A DNA stretch of 64,000 nucleotides from Anaerosalibacter sp. Marseille-P3206 (GTDB taxonomy: Bacteria > Bacillota > Clostridia > Tissierellales > Sporanaerobacteraceae). Made by a program: the position numbers and the translations under genes. Under the pieces are notes generated by a model, which had not been told where the DNA came from, did not search any database, and saw only the letters and a program-made list of their open reading frames with translations. The stretch covers positions 1,550,001-1,614,000 of the forward strand of contig NZ_FUHM01000002.1 in the NCBI RefSeq assembly GCF_900155565.1, in the 5' to 3' direction. Of the stretch, positions 47,444 to 56,089 are shown in pieces (position 1 is the stretch's first letter; every line of letters begins with the position of its first letter).

Positions 47444-49030
47444 ATGAAAATAAAAACAATAGTCATACTAAGTCTTATATTTATCTTATCAACAATGAGT
47501 CCAGTTTATGGGGATACATTTGATAAATCATTAAATGTACCACTAGACAAAGTATGGACCGTTAAATTTAACAAAAATATCGATCCAGCTTCTATTACTA
47601 GCGAAACTATCTATATCCAATCAGAGGACGGCAATAAGTTTAATATAAAATACTATTTTGAAGAACTAGAAAATATTAACCAAGTCAAACTTTTACATGA
47701 AGATAACTTATTTGAACCTCAAAAAAAATATACTATACACGTAAAAAATGTAAAAGGTATAAATAAGGAAAAATTGGCAGAGGAGTATACCAAAGAATTT
47801 ATCACAAAAAGTATAGATTCTAGTACTAAAAGGATTAATTTAGATAAGCCTGGAATGGAGGAATGTTATAAAGTCAGAGTTCTTGGAACAATATTTCACC
47901 CTTTTTCCTATGACCCAGTGAATAGGGAACATTATACATATGTTGTAAGGGGACTTGCTAACATTGATGAAAGAGGAAACCTAAAGCCATATCCTGTACC
48001 AGAAAATATAGTTTTTACTAAAACTCTTGATATATATTCTTTAGTAGATACCAACAATTATCTAATAGAAAATCACCAGACTAATTTGACTATAGAAGAT
48101 TTAAAACTGTACCAACAAACTATAATGGAATTTACTAAAGAAAAGCCATATTGGGTAGAGAAGGTATCATTTAAAAAACTACCCAAAAATCATGGAATTT
48201 TATTTTATGTCATACACAATTGTGACTATGATCCATCTATGATGTTGTTTGAGCAACAGCAGTTTCATTTTATGAATTCAGGCATGTATAAATTTACTCG
48301 TTTTTCAAGAGAAGAGGCAAATACACACCTACCATTAAATGAAATATTTAACAACGAACTCTTAGATGTGAAAGAATATCGTAAAATATATGAAAATCAT
48401 GATATTAACAAATGCAATCATCGAGATAGCTTTGGCGATTTTTATAATGAAGTAAGAATTATAGAAAGAAATGATGATTTTATCTATTATAATTTAGTTA
48501 ATGCTCCAAATCAAAATCAAGATGGGGGATATATGTATAATAGAAAAGATGGTACAAGTAAAAAGATATTAGATGGGTGGATTGATGCAATTGATGAAAA
48601 AAACATATATTATACTAAAGATCATATTATAAAGAAAAATAAAGAAGACGGTAGTGAAAGAATTCTATATTGTAAGCCTGAATCACCATGTTTAGAATAT
48701 TTTGTTTCATTGTATTTACATGACGAATATATATATGCTTATAATCGGTTTAGTCCAGGGGAGATTTGGAGAATAAAAAATGATGGTACAAATCCTAAAT
48801 TAATTGTTAAATCCCACCAATTACAAGATGGTTTTGCAGTATCAGAAGATGGCGTGTTTTATGCTTTAGACGATGGAATATATCAGGCAACATTGGATGG
48901 CGTATATAATAAAAAAATAGTTGATGGAGAATATATCGTTCTATACTGTGAAGATGGTTATTTATATTATAGAAAGGCTGAAGATTTCTATGATTATGAT
49001 GAATATAGGATTAAAGTTTCAAGCAAATAA
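47444..49030 (+). CDS. Exported protein: SbsA-like Ig domain plus DUF5050-like repeat region
   Basis: The ATG at 47444 follows AAGGAGTGATTTG; the product is 528 residues. A signal peptide ends near YGD. Residues ~28-125 are an SbsA/Big_5 Ig-like domain (VWTVKFNKNIDPASITSETIYIQ), the same kind that closes the Cwp84-like protein encoded divergently. A middle ~180 residues are unrecognised. Residues ~310-525 hold repeated short strands (FIYYNLVNAP, DGTSKKILDGWIDAI, NIYYTKDHIIKKN, IWRIKNDGTNPKLI, GVFYALDDGIYQA) typical of DUF5050-type beta-propellers. Function unknown; probably surface-associated. Confidence 0.75.
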   Translation: MKIKTIVILSLIFILSTMSPVYGDTFDKSLNVPLDKVWTVKFNKNIDPASITSETIYIQSEDGNKFNIKYYFEELENINQVKLLHEDNLFEPQKKYTIHVKNVKGINKEKLAEEYTKEFITKSIDSSTKRINLDKPGMEECYKVRVLGTIFHPFSYDPVNREHYTYVVRGLANIDERGNLKPYPVPENIVFTKTLDIYSLVDTNNYLIENHQTNLTIEDLKLYQQTIMEFTKEKPYWVEKVSFKKLPKNHGILFYVIHNCDYDPSMMLFEQQQFHFMNSGMYKFTRFSREEANTHLPLNEIFNNELLDVKEYRKIYENHDINKCNHRDSFGDFYNEVRIIERNDDFIYYNLVNAPNQNQDGGYMYNRKDGTSKKILDGWIDAIDEKNIYYTKDHIIKKNKEDGSERILYCKPESPCLEYFVSLYLHDEYIYAYNRFSPGEIWRIKNDGTNPKLIVKSHQLQDGFAVSEDGVFYALDDGIYQATLDGVYNKKIVDGEYIVLYCEDGYLYYRKAEDFYDYDEYRIKVSSK

Positions 49031-49069
49031 TTCTTTTCAATAAAAAATATTCTATTGTAGCTTATCATC

Positions 49070-49126
49070 AAATTTCCATAAAAGTCCGGTACCTTTGCGA
49101 GGGGGAGGGCTCTCCCCTGAGCTTTG
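49070..49126 (+). repeat. P repeat copy 5 (internally deleted)
   Basis: AAAGTCCGGTACCTTTGCG, GAGGGGGAGGGC, TCTCCCCTGAGCTTTG; the GGTGGTACC part and part of the CGACAAAAGTCG hairpin are missing or changed. It sits at the 3' side of the S-layer cassette fragment. Confidence 0.8.
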
Positions 49127-49127
49127 T

Positions 49128-49993
49128 ATTTAGAAAAAACTCCTCTCTTTTTAGAAAGGAGTTTTTTCTTTCATGCTTATAATTTTTTTCTTATGCTTCT
49201 GGTTCTATTTCAACATCAAAGATGAATATTTTTCCTCCAAATTCATCTTTCAAAGTAACGATTACTTTTCCATCATTTTCAGAGTATACGAAATTATCTC
49301 CATCTATGATGTCAGATTCTAATTTAGCATCTAATTTATCATCACCAACTGTTAATTTTGCAGCTATAGAAGCAGCATTAACTTCTGTTCCGTTAGCTAA
49401 TACTATTTTGTCTTTTCCATCTTTGATAGCTAATTTTTCTATTTGAGGAGTTGTATTTTCTACAGTTATTTCTATATCAAATACCTTAACTTCTAAATCT
49501 CCATCTTTTGTATATAAGGAAATAGTAGCTTGTCCCGCTGTTTTAGCTGTTACAGTAGCTTTTGCAGATTCAATAGTTCCTACTATTGCTACTTTTTCAT
49601 TTGAAGATTTAGCTATTAAATTTGATGGTAAAGCCACTTCTACACCATTTACATAAGCCTTTACATCCATTGCTAGTGTATTTTTAGCTTCTTCTCCTGT
49701 AAGAAGTGGATTTATATCTAGAGTAGTATCTTTAGCAATTAATTTGTATTCATCTGGTTGTCCAGTTACATCTATTGCTTCAATATTAAATGTTCCGATT
49801 TCTTTTTCTCCAGATAGAACTACTACTTTGTGAATTCCTTTTGCTAAATTTGCAGCTACAGATCCTTCACCATCAGTTAAATCTGTTTCAACAGCTTCAG
49901 CTTCTCCAACTTTTACGTTTACTTTTTGACTAGCTAATCTTAGGTTTTCACTATATTGATCTAGCACGTTTATCTTAACTGTTGCTTTATCAT
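49128..49993 (-). pseudogene. 3' fragment of an S-layer cassette, duplicate of 61680-62545
   Basis: These 866 bp are collinear, without gaps, with 61680-62545, including the terminator (AAAAAACTCC/GGAGTTTTTT, 49134-49170). The coding part (49191-49993) gives the C-terminal ~267 residues of an S-layer-type protein (DKATVKINVLDQYSENLRLA to the end VEIEPEA). Only a few substitutions separate the copies. The 5' end breaks at 49993, immediately before P copy 6. The longer apparent ORF up to 50126 reads through repeat sequence. There is no start or promoter, so it is not expressed alone. Confidence 0.9.
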
Positions 49994-49996
49994 AAA

Positions 49997-50122
49997 CAAG
50001 CTCAGGGGAGAAAATCGCTCCCCCTCGCAAAGGTACCGGGTACCACCCGACTTTTGTCGAAACTTGCGAATGAGATAAAGAGACCCAAATGGACAATTTA
50101 AGTTCGTTGGGTTTCTTTTTTA
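49997..50122 (-). repeat. P repeat copy 6 plus degenerate T hairpin
   Basis: P at 49997-50067 (AAGCTCAGGGGAG, CTCCCCCTCGCAAAGG, GGGTACC, CGACTTTTGTCG, ACTTGC), then a shortened T at 50080-50122 (AGAGACCCAAATGGAC...GGGTTTCTTTTTT). Confidence 0.85.
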
Positions 50123-50146
50123 TCACGAAGAAAGGAAGTGAATAGA

Positions 50147-50377
50147 ATGAATCCTCAAGAATTGATAAATGCTAAAAATCTAATTTTAGCCATGCCTTTA
50201 AATCAGGTTATGGAACTGAAAGAGATTTATGGTGAAAGTTGGAGTAGTATTTCTTCTCCCACTACTTTTGGTAAGAAGTTTAAGAAGGAATACGATAATG
50301 AAAGTTTTCCAAATTTAAAATGGCATGGTGTAAAGCCAAATGGACCAAACCATGAGAGATATGAAAGAATAAAATAA
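50147..50377 (+). CDS. DUF1413-like small protein
   Basis: The ATG at 50147 has AAAGGAAG upstream; the product is 76 residues. MPLNQVMELKEIYGESWSSI, TTFGKKFKKEYDN and the ending WHGVKPNGPNHERYERI fit the DUF1413 pattern (GxxFxxxxLF..W..L....R..LGRxFK....G...N). These are small DNA-element-associated proteins of unknown role. It lies between two P copies in direct orientation, with its stop codon 6 bp from the second. It is thus the clearest single-gene unit of the array. Confidence 0.65.
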   Translation: MNPQELINAKNLILAMPLNQVMELKEIYGESWSSISSPTTFGKKFKKEYDNESFPNLKWHGVKPNGPNHERYERIK

Positions 50378-50382
50378 GCTCC

Positions 50383-50498
50383 AGCAAGCTCAGGGGAGAA
50401 AAGTCCTCCCCTTCGCAAAGGTACCCGGTATCTTCCGACTTTTGTCGAAACTTGCTAAATACAGAGAACTGACCTTTCGAGGTTGGTTCTCTGTATTT
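50383..50498 (-). repeat. Full P repeat copy 7 plus an unrelated terminator hairpin
   Basis: P at 50383-50456 begins AGCAAGCTCAGGGGAG and ends GAAACTTGCT, showing the AGCAAG/CTTGCT outer pairing. It is followed by a hairpin AAATACAGAGAAC/GTTCTCTGTATTT (50457-50498) that differs in sequence from T but takes its place. Confidence 0.88.
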
Positions 50499-50535
50499 AT
50501 GCAAAGAAAAAGGTCATGGCTGGAATTGTAATTTA

Positions 50536-50820
50536 CTAGTCATGACCATTAAAAAATAGTTCTTCAAAGTCATCATTTCTAAGGATTAAAATGCTTGTTA
50601 CGATGTCTAGGTGTACAGGATTAAGTTGAAGGAGCTGTCTACCTATATCACGTCTATCTACAACTATGGAATATTTGGTGATAGGTTTATCATATACTGC
50701 CAATCTACCAAATCTAAGTAAAAGCTGCTGTCTTCCCATACCCATCCCTACAGGATATTTATTTACATCTCTAGGAAATAGCGAAGCAAGATTGTTGCAA
50801 AGGGAATCCAAAAGTTTCGG
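50536..50820 (-). pseudogene. C-terminal fragment, paralogue of the split gene
   Basis: The minus-strand frame (…FPRDVNKYPVGMGMGRQQLL, RFGRLAVYDKPITKYSIVVD, ending LILRNDDFEELFFNGHD) is homologous to the fragment at 40692-40921. No plausible start exists, and upstream sequence is unrelated, so this is a truncated 3' remnant. Confidence 0.55.
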
Positions 50821-50840
50821 CTATTGAAAAAGAAGTGTCT

Positions 50841-50884
50841 AAGCACCTAACAGGTAAAATACTTGTACCTATTAGGTGTTTTTT
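50841..50884 (+). terminator. Rho-independent terminator
   Basis: CACCTAACAGGTA and TACCTATTAGGTG form a long stem followed by TTTTTTGT. It precedes the RAYT promoter and must have ended an older plus-strand gene that is no longer present, or it insulates the operon. Confidence 0.85.
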
Positions 50885-50887
50885 GTA

Positions 50888-50916
50888 TTGTAAATAGTAT
50901 GGTAAAATGATAATAT
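50888..50916 (+). promoter_or_regulatory. Promoter of the RAYT-comM-dprA operon
   Basis: TTGTAA (50888-50893) and TAATAT (50911-50916) are spaced by 17 bp. The start of transcription would be ~50 bp before the RAYT ATG. Confidence 0.55.
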
Positions 50917-50973
50917 TTAACTATACAAAATTATCAGAAATTATTGAAAATAAGAACTAAGGGGGCTTAATAT

Positions 50974-51558
50974 ATGGGGAAAAAGAAAAGGATTTGGTAT
51001 CCAGGGGCAGTTTATCATATTATGAATCGTGGGAATAGAAGATCTGATATATTTAAAGATGAAGAGGATTACCAAGTTTACATGACTATTTTAGAACAGG
51101 CAATGGAGAAATATCCATATATATTGTATTCTTACTGTCTTATGACTAACCACATACATATGCAGATAGAAACTAAAAACGTGGAAATATGGAATATTAT
51201 GAGATATATAAATTTATTATATACTAAATATTTTAATAATAAATATAATCTTGTAGGACATTTATTTCAGGGAAGATATAGGGCGGAAATAATTGAAAGT
51301 GATTCTTATAATCTTCAAACAAGTAGATATATACATCTCAATCCAGTGAAGGCAGCTATGGTAGAATCACCTATTGAATATAAATGGAGTAGTTATGGTG
51401 TATACATGGGAGAAATAAAAAAAGATATTGTTACAGATGAAAGAATATTATCTTATTTTAAAGACAATAGCAGAGAATTATATAAGGGATATGTAGAATC
51501 AAAACTAATAAATCACGAAATAGACAGAGAAATTGAAGAAAAAATGGAGGTGGAATAG
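50974..51558 (+). CDS. REP-associated tyrosine transposase (RAYT, Y1_Tnp family)
   Basis: A 194-residue protein starting with the typical YHIMNRGNRRSDIF segment. It has the HUH motif in CLMTNHIHMQIE (~residues 65-75), LFQGRYRAEI and TSRYIHLNPVKAAMVESP, whose tyrosine is the likely catalytic residue. These enzymes cut and join single-stranded REP palindromes. The gene has an AAGGGGG site and its stop abuts the TTG start of comM. It is bracketed by P copies 7 (minus) and 8 (plus), so P is a candidate substrate. All expected motifs are present. Co-transcription of a RAYT with competence genes is unusual. Confidence 0.9.
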   Translation: MGKKKRIWYPGAVYHIMNRGNRRSDIFKDEEDYQVYMTILEQAMEKYPYILYSYCLMTNHIHMQIETKNVEIWNIMRYINLLYTKYFNNKYNLVGHLFQGRYRAEIIESDSYNLQTSRYIHLNPVKAAMVESPIEYKWSSYGVYMGEIKKDIVTDERILSYFKDNSRELYKGYVESKLINHEIDREIEEKMEVE

Positions 51559-53100
51559 TTGGTATCTATAGTAAATAGCTTTGCTATATCTGGAATAGAA
51601 GGATATTTAGTAGAAATAGAAACAGATACTATTTATGGACAACCTTCAATTTCTATAATCGGATTAGGTGACAGAGCAATCAAAGAATCAAGTGAAAGAA
51701 TACAAGCAGCTATCATTCATGAAGGATATGAATTTCCTAAGATGAAGATAGTCATAAACTTGGCACCAGGAGATGTTAAGAAAAAAGGTTCTCACTTTGA
51801 CTTAGGTATGGCCATAGGATTTTTGTTGCAGTCTAATCAATTTGTGACTAAGGATATAGAATTAAATAATTTTGGATTTATCGGTGAATTGTCTTTAAAC
51901 GGCAAAACAAGGCCTTGTAGCGGTGTATTGCCTATGGCTATAGCTGCAAGAAGGGCTGGTATAGAAAACATAATAGTCCCTCTAGAAAATGCTCAGGAGG
52001 CTTGTTTAGTAAGTGGAATAAATGTATATGGATTTGAGGATTTAAAATCTATAATTAGTTTTTTAGAAGGTAATAGCCAAGCAGAGCCAATAACTGAAAA
52101 CATAAGAACAACTTCAAATACAAATTATATTTTTGATTTTAGTGATGTTAAAGGACAAGATGTATTGATAGAATACATAGTAGTTGCAGCAGCTGGAGGA
52201 CATAATATGCTCATGGTTGGAACTCCAGGCTGTGGTAAGTCTATGATTGCCAAAAGGATACCAACTATTTTGCCTAGAATGAGCGAAAAAGAAGCTTTGG
52301 AAGTAACTAAGATATATAGCGTGGCAGGTTTACTTAAAAATAGGGGTAATTTAATTACTCAAAGGCCTTTTAGAGCTCCTCATCATAGTGCATCTTTAAA
52401 CTCCTTAATCGGTGGTGGAAATAATGCTATGCCAGGTGAAGTATCTTTAGCTCACAATGGAGTTCTATTTTTAGATGAAGTAGCGGAATTTAGCAAAAAA
52501 ACACTAGATGCTTTAAGGCAACCTATCGAGGACAAAAAAGTAACGATATCTAGGGTGAATTGCACCAATATATATCCTTCAAATTTTATGTTTATTGCAG
52601 CAATGAATCCATGTCCTTGTGGCTATTATGGTACAAGTAAATGTAAATGTACAGATTATGAAGTAATAAAGTATAGGCAAAAAATTTCAGGGCCTATACT
52701 TGATAGAATAGATATACAAAAATATGTGCAGCCAGTAGATTTTATTGAATTAACGGATAATAAAAAAGGTGTATCTTCAAAGGAACTAAGGGAAAGAGTA
52801 GAAAAAGCAAGGAAAATACAGTTGCTAAGATATAAAGATATTAAGGGTATCAATTGCAATGCACAAATGACTCCTGATCTAATTAAAGAATACTGTGAAT
52901 TAGAAAATGATTCTAAGGAACTACTTAGGATGGCTTACGACAAATATGGATATAGTGCTAGAACCTTTGATAAATTTCTAAAAGTAGCTAGGACTTTTGC
53001 TGATTTAGATGGCTCTCCTAAAATTAGAAAAAAGGATATTGCTAATGTACTATTATCAAGGGATTTGGACAAAGAAAAAACTAGGATGTACACTGTTTAA
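51559..53100 (+). CDS. comM: YifB/ComM-family Mg-chelatase-like AAA+ ATPase
   Basis: A 513-residue protein starting at TTG 51559, with GGAGGTGG nine bases upstream; no ATG fits. The N-terminal ChlI-type domain (GEVNLAPGDVKKKGSHFDLGMA-like stretch, residues ~70-95) is followed by the AAA+ module: Walker A GTPGCGKS (~residue 220), RAPHHSAS, Walker B VLFLDEVAEF and NPCPCGYYG. The C-terminal helical part is complete. ComM proteins are hexameric helicases that extend strand exchange during natural transformation. It lies directly before dprA, the standard order in many Firmicutes. Confidence 0.92.
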   Translation: MVSIVNSFAISGIEGYLVEIETDTIYGQPSISIIGLGDRAIKESSERIQAAIIHEGYEFPKMKIVINLAPGDVKKKGSHFDLGMAIGFLLQSNQFVTKDIELNNFGFIGELSLNGKTRPCSGVLPMAIAARRAGIENIIVPLENAQEACLVSGINVYGFEDLKSIISFLEGNSQAEPITENIRTTSNTNYIFDFSDVKGQDVLIEYIVVAAAGGHNMLMVGTPGCGKSMIAKRIPTILPRMSEKEALEVTKIYSVAGLLKNRGNLITQRPFRAPHHSASLNSLIGGGNNAMPGEVSLAHNGVLFLDEVAEFSKKTLDALRQPIEDKKVTISRVNCTNIYPSNFMFIAAMNPCPCGYYGTSKCKCTDYEVIKYRQKISGPILDRIDIQKYVQPVDFIELTDNKKGVSSKELRERVEKARKIQLLRYKDIKGINCNAQMTPDLIKEYCELENDSKELLRMAYDKYGYSARTFDKFLKVARTFADLDGSPKIRKKDIANVLLSRDLDKEKTRMYTV

Positions 53101-53116
53101 AAAAGGAGATAAACCA

Positions 53117-54190
53117 ATGCTATATTGGATTTGGTTAACACAGATAAATGGATTAGGCCCTATAAGACAAAGGGCATTGTTGGAAAAATTTAATACTCCT
53201 GAAAATATTTATAGGGCATCTTTAGAGGATTTATTAGAATGTAATGGCATAGGCCATAAAACAGCAGAAAGAATAATTGAAGAAAGATCATTAGAAAAAG
53301 CCAAAAGAATACTAGATAAAACAGAAAAATTAGATATTAGGCTATTGAATCTAGATAATCCACTATACCCTTTTGAAGCTAAGAGCATTAACGAAATGCC
53401 TATTTTAATATATTATAAGGGTAATATTATTAAAAACAGTATGGGCGTTGCCATAGTCGGTTCTAGAAGATGTAGTGAGTATGGGAAAATGGTTACTAAT
53501 TCAGCTGCTACTTATTTGGCTAATGAAAAGATTTGTGTGGTAAGTGGAATGGCAAAAGGTATTGATGGTTATGCACATACTTCTTGTATAAAATCAGGTG
53601 GCTATACAATAGCTGTATTGGGAAACGGATTAGATATATGCTATCCATCAGAACATATGGAACTTATGGAGAGTATAATTGAAAATGGTGCTGTTATATC
53701 TGAATATCCTCCTGGAGTTAAGCCAGATTCTAAGCGTTTTCCTCGAAGAAATTTACTTATTAGTGCATGGTCATACAAGATACTAGTTGTAGAAGCAGGA
53801 GTCAAAAGTGGAGCCTTAATCACTGCTAATTATGGAAAACAATATGAAAGAGAAGTTCTAGCACTGCCTGATAGTATATATAGGCAAGAAAGCATGGGAA
53901 GCAATAGATTAATTTATGATGGGGCTAAAATTTATTTATATGAAGAACAATTGTTGATAGATAATAGGTATGAATCTAAAATTGTAGAAAACAAGGATGA
54001 TAAGCAATTAGTCAATTTAGATGAAACAGAAAAAAAGATTATCGAAATATTATTAAATGAAGGAGAAAAAACATTAGAAGAACTAAGTATACTTACCGAA
54101 ATGGATATGATGCAATTAGTAGAAAAACTATCTTTTATGGAATTAGAAGACAAGGTCATTATTAGAGGATCTGTAGTAAATGTACAATGA
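53117..54190 (+). CDS. dprA: DNA-processing protein DprA
   Basis: The ATG at 53117 (MLYWIWLTQINGLG) has AAAGGAGAT upstream and is chosen over the longer frame that overlaps comM. The product is 357 residues. An N-terminal HhH-like domain (LLEKFNTPENIYRASLEDLLECNGIG) is followed by the Rossmann core with GSRRCSEYG, VSGMAKGIDGYAH, AVLGNGLDICYP, FPRRNLLISAWS and EAGVKSGALITA, and a C-terminal winged helix (~residues 295-355). DprA loads RecA onto incoming single-stranded DNA. In many relatives topA and xerC follow; here the operon ends at P copy 8. Confidence 0.95.
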   Translation: MLYWIWLTQINGLGPIRQRALLEKFNTPENIYRASLEDLLECNGIGHKTAERIIEERSLEKAKRILDKTEKLDIRLLNLDNPLYPFEAKSINEMPILIYYKGNIIKNSMGVAIVGSRRCSEYGKMVTNSAATYLANEKICVVSGMAKGIDGYAHTSCIKSGGYTIAVLGNGLDICYPSEHMELMESIIENGAVISEYPPGVKPDSKRFPRRNLLISAWSYKILVVEAGVKSGALITANYGKQYEREVLALPDSIYRQESMGSNRLIYDGAKIYLYEEQLLIDNRYESKIVENKDDKQLVNLDETEKKIIEILLNEGEKTLEELSILTEMDMMQLVEKLSFMELEDKVIIRGSVVNVQ

Positions 54191-54195
54191 AAAGA

Positions 54196-54268
54196 CTAAG
54201 TTTCGACAAAAGTCGGGAGATACCCGGTACCTTTGAGAGGGGGAGGGCTTTTCTCCCCTGAGCTTGCT
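54196..54268 (+). repeat. P repeat copy 8
   Basis: GTTTCGACAAAAGTCGGGAG, ATACCCGGTACC, TTTGAGAGGGGGAGGGC, TCTCCCCTGAGCTTGCT, starting 6 bp after the dprA stop codon. Confidence 0.88.
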
Positions 54269-54281
54269 GTAAACAAAAAAG

Positions 54282-54327
54282 AAAAAACATCCCACAAGTA
54301 TTTTTACCTGTGAGATGTCAGTTTTTA
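54282..54327. terminator. Hairpin terminator between two P copies
   Basis: AAAAAACATCCCACA and TGTGAGATGTCAGTTTTT form an imperfect stem with T runs on both strands. The unit between P copies 8 and 9 contains only this hairpin, no gene. Confidence 0.7.
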
Positions 54328-54335
54328 GTTCATTC

Positions 54336-54402
54336 GCAAGTTTCGACAAAAGTCGGGTGGTACTCAGTACCTTTGCGGGGGGCTTTTCTCCCCTGAGCTT
54401 GA
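54336..54402 (+). repeat. P repeat copy 9
   Basis: GCAAGTTTCGACAAAAGTCG, GGTGGTACTCAGTACC, TTTGCGGGGGGC, TCTCCCCTGAGCTTG; it has lost a few bases of the G-rich arm. It ends 5 bp before the stop codon of the PPC-repeat gene. Confidence 0.85.
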
Positions 54403-54407
54403 TCTAA

Positions 54408-55934
54408 CTACTCTTTAAAATTTAAGTTTAGCTCATAAGCACCGTAACCTGATCTATTATATACGCCTATATAGTAAGTACCTTTGTCTAAATCTGAAAT
54501 TATTTGCACTTTTTGGCTGCTATAATCTCTAGTTATATAGTTACTATCAGTACCATATTCATTATATAATGTTATTCCAATTTCTCCACCATCTAATTGT
54601 GTACCATCTATTCTTAGTTTGCCAGAGCTTGGAATTTCTATTTTATAAAAGTCTTGAGTATTCACGTTCCCATTAGATCTAGTGTAGCCTATATGACCTG
54701 TTATTCTATCATTTATAGATATTTTTTCTGCTTTTATATAATTATTTGAAGCATTATCATTAGCTATAGTTTGTTTTGAGAAATCCAAGTTTAGCTCATA
54801 AGCACCGTAACCTGATCTATTATATACGCCTATATAGTAAGTACCTTTATCTAAACCTGAAATTATTTGCACTTTTTGGCTGCTATAATCTCTAGCTATA
54901 TAGTTACTATCAGTACCATATTCATTATATAATGTTATTCCAATTTCTCCACCATCTAATTGTGTACCATCTATTCTTAGTTTGCCAGAGCTTGGAATTT
55001 CTATTTTATAAAAGTCTTGAGTATTCACGTTCCCATTAGATCTAGTGTAGCCTATATGACCTGTTATTCTATCATTTATAGATATTTTTTCTGCTTTTAT
55101 ATAATTATTTGAAGCATTATCATTAGCTATAGTTTGTTTTGAGAAATCCAAGTTTAGCTCATAAGCACCGTAACCTGATCTATTATATACACCTATATAA
55201 TAAGTACCTTTCTCTAAACCTGAAATTATTTGCACCTTTTGGCCGCTATAATCTCTAGCTATATAGTTACTATCAGTACCATATTCATTATATAATGTTA
55301 TTCCAATTTCTCCGCCATCTAATTGTGTACCATCTATTCTTAGTTTGCCAGAGCTTGGAATTTCTATTTTATAAAAGTCTACATTATCATTTTGACTTTT
55401 TAGTTCTCCTATTATCGTTTCATTTAAATAAATTTCATTTGCTTGCATGAAATTATCATTTGGTTCTATATCGGCATTCCTGTATTCAGGTTTAGTGTAA
55501 AAATTCATTTTATACTTTCTTCCATTGTTTAAAAATATCCTCATAGTATATTCACTATTGCCTGAGAAAGAATCTATAGGCTGCACTGTTATGGTATCGT
55601 ACTTTGTTTTAGTAATTCTTACTGGAATAAATTGATTATCTTTCTCTATGGCTATACCATCTAAATTTTCCATATTAACTGTAGATGAGAATTTGACAGT
55701 CCAAACTTTTTCTAAATCTATATTCGTTTTAGAGGGAAAGGTCTCCCAATTACTAGATTTTGCCCGCATATTCCCTAATAATTTTTCCTCAGCTAATAAC
55801 TGCTTGTCTAAAGTTTTGAATCCATATTCATTGAATCCCAGTTCACTTTCAATTGGCTCTGCAAAAACACTACAATTTAATAATAAAATAGAAATAGATA
55901 GAATAATACTTAATAAAAGTCTGCTTTTCTTCAT
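54408..55934 (-). CDS. Exported protein with three near-identical PPC domains
   Basis: A 508-residue protein with AAGGAGGAATTAT before the ATG and a signal peptide (ending near VFAEP). Residues ~60-140 are an SbsA-like Ig domain (VWTVKFSSTVNMENLDGIAIE). Residues ~150-508 are three bacterial pre-peptidase C-terminal (PPC) domains. Each has the pattern DFYKIEIPSSGKLRIDGTQL, GEIGITLYNEYG, and ISGLxKGTYYIGVYNRSGYGAYELNL. The repeats have a 363-bp DNA period with only a handful of differences, indicating recent duplication. PPC domains usually accompany secreted peptidases; none is fused here. Possibly a wall-associated binding protein. Confidence 0.85.
   Translation of the reverse strand: MKKSRLLLSIILSISILLLNCSVFAEPIESELGFNEYGFKTLDKQLLAEEKLLGNMRAKSSNWETFPSKTNIDLEKVWTVKFSSTVNMENLDGIAIEKDNQFIPVRITKTKYDTITVQPIDSFSGNSEYTMRIFLNNGRKYKMNFYTKPEYRNADIEPNDNFMQANEIYLNETIIGELKSQNDNVDFYKIEIPSSGKLRIDGTQLDGGEIGITLYNEYGTDSNYIARDYSGQKVQIISGLEKGTYYIGVYNRSGYGAYELNLDFSKQTIANDNASNNYIKAEKISINDRITGHIGYTRSNGNVNTQDFYKIEIPSSGKLRIDGTQLDGGEIGITLYNEYGTDSNYIARDYSSQKVQIISGLDKGTYYIGVYNRSGYGAYELNLDFSKQTIANDNASNNYIKAEKISINDRITGHIGYTRSNGNVNTQDFYKIEIPSSGKLRIDGTQLDGGEIGITLYNEYGTDSNYITRDYSSQKVQIISDLDKGTYYIGVYNRSGYGAYELNLNFKE
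54418..55380. repeat. Tandem 363-bp repeat (2.65 copies)
   Basis: Units begin at 54418, 54781 and 55144 (AAATYYAAGTTTAGCTCATA), a constant period of 363 bp. The third copy stops matching near 55380. Identity is high enough for slippage or unequal crossing-over to change copy number without breaking the frame (363 = 121 codons). Confidence 0.9.
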
Positions 55935-55973
55935 ATAATTCCTCCTTAAATAATCTATAATAATATAATATTA

Positions 55974-56089
55974 TTATACTATATATAAGTAAACTTTTCC
56001 ATTCTGAGTCATAAAATCATATTTAAATTCACCACTTAGTTCTATTATTGTTTTAAAAGTTCCTCCATATTGACCTAAAATTCCTGAAA
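55974..56089 (-). pseudogene. C-terminal gene remnant cut by the T/P element
   Basis: The minus-strand frame from the T boundary (56089) reads SGILGQYGGTFKTIIEL, SGEFKYDFMTQNGKVYLYIV and stops at TAA (55974). It looks coding but has no start; the upstream part is replaced by T hairpin sequence. The family cannot be assigned from ~37 residues. Confidence 0.45.

Noticed and set aside
49994-50126. N-terminal extension of the S-layer fragment to 50126
   Set aside because: It is P and T repeat sequence read through in frame; homology stops at 49993.
50383-50456. P as a c-di-GMP or other known riboswitch
   Set aside because: CGCAAAGG next to a hairpin recalls GEMM riboswitches, but the lower stem and partner strand are absent and P lies at gene 3' ends, not in leaders.
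53009-53116. dprA start at 53009
   Set aside because: This would overlap comM by over 90 bp; the ATG at 53117 has AAAGGAGAT and the expected DprA N-terminus.
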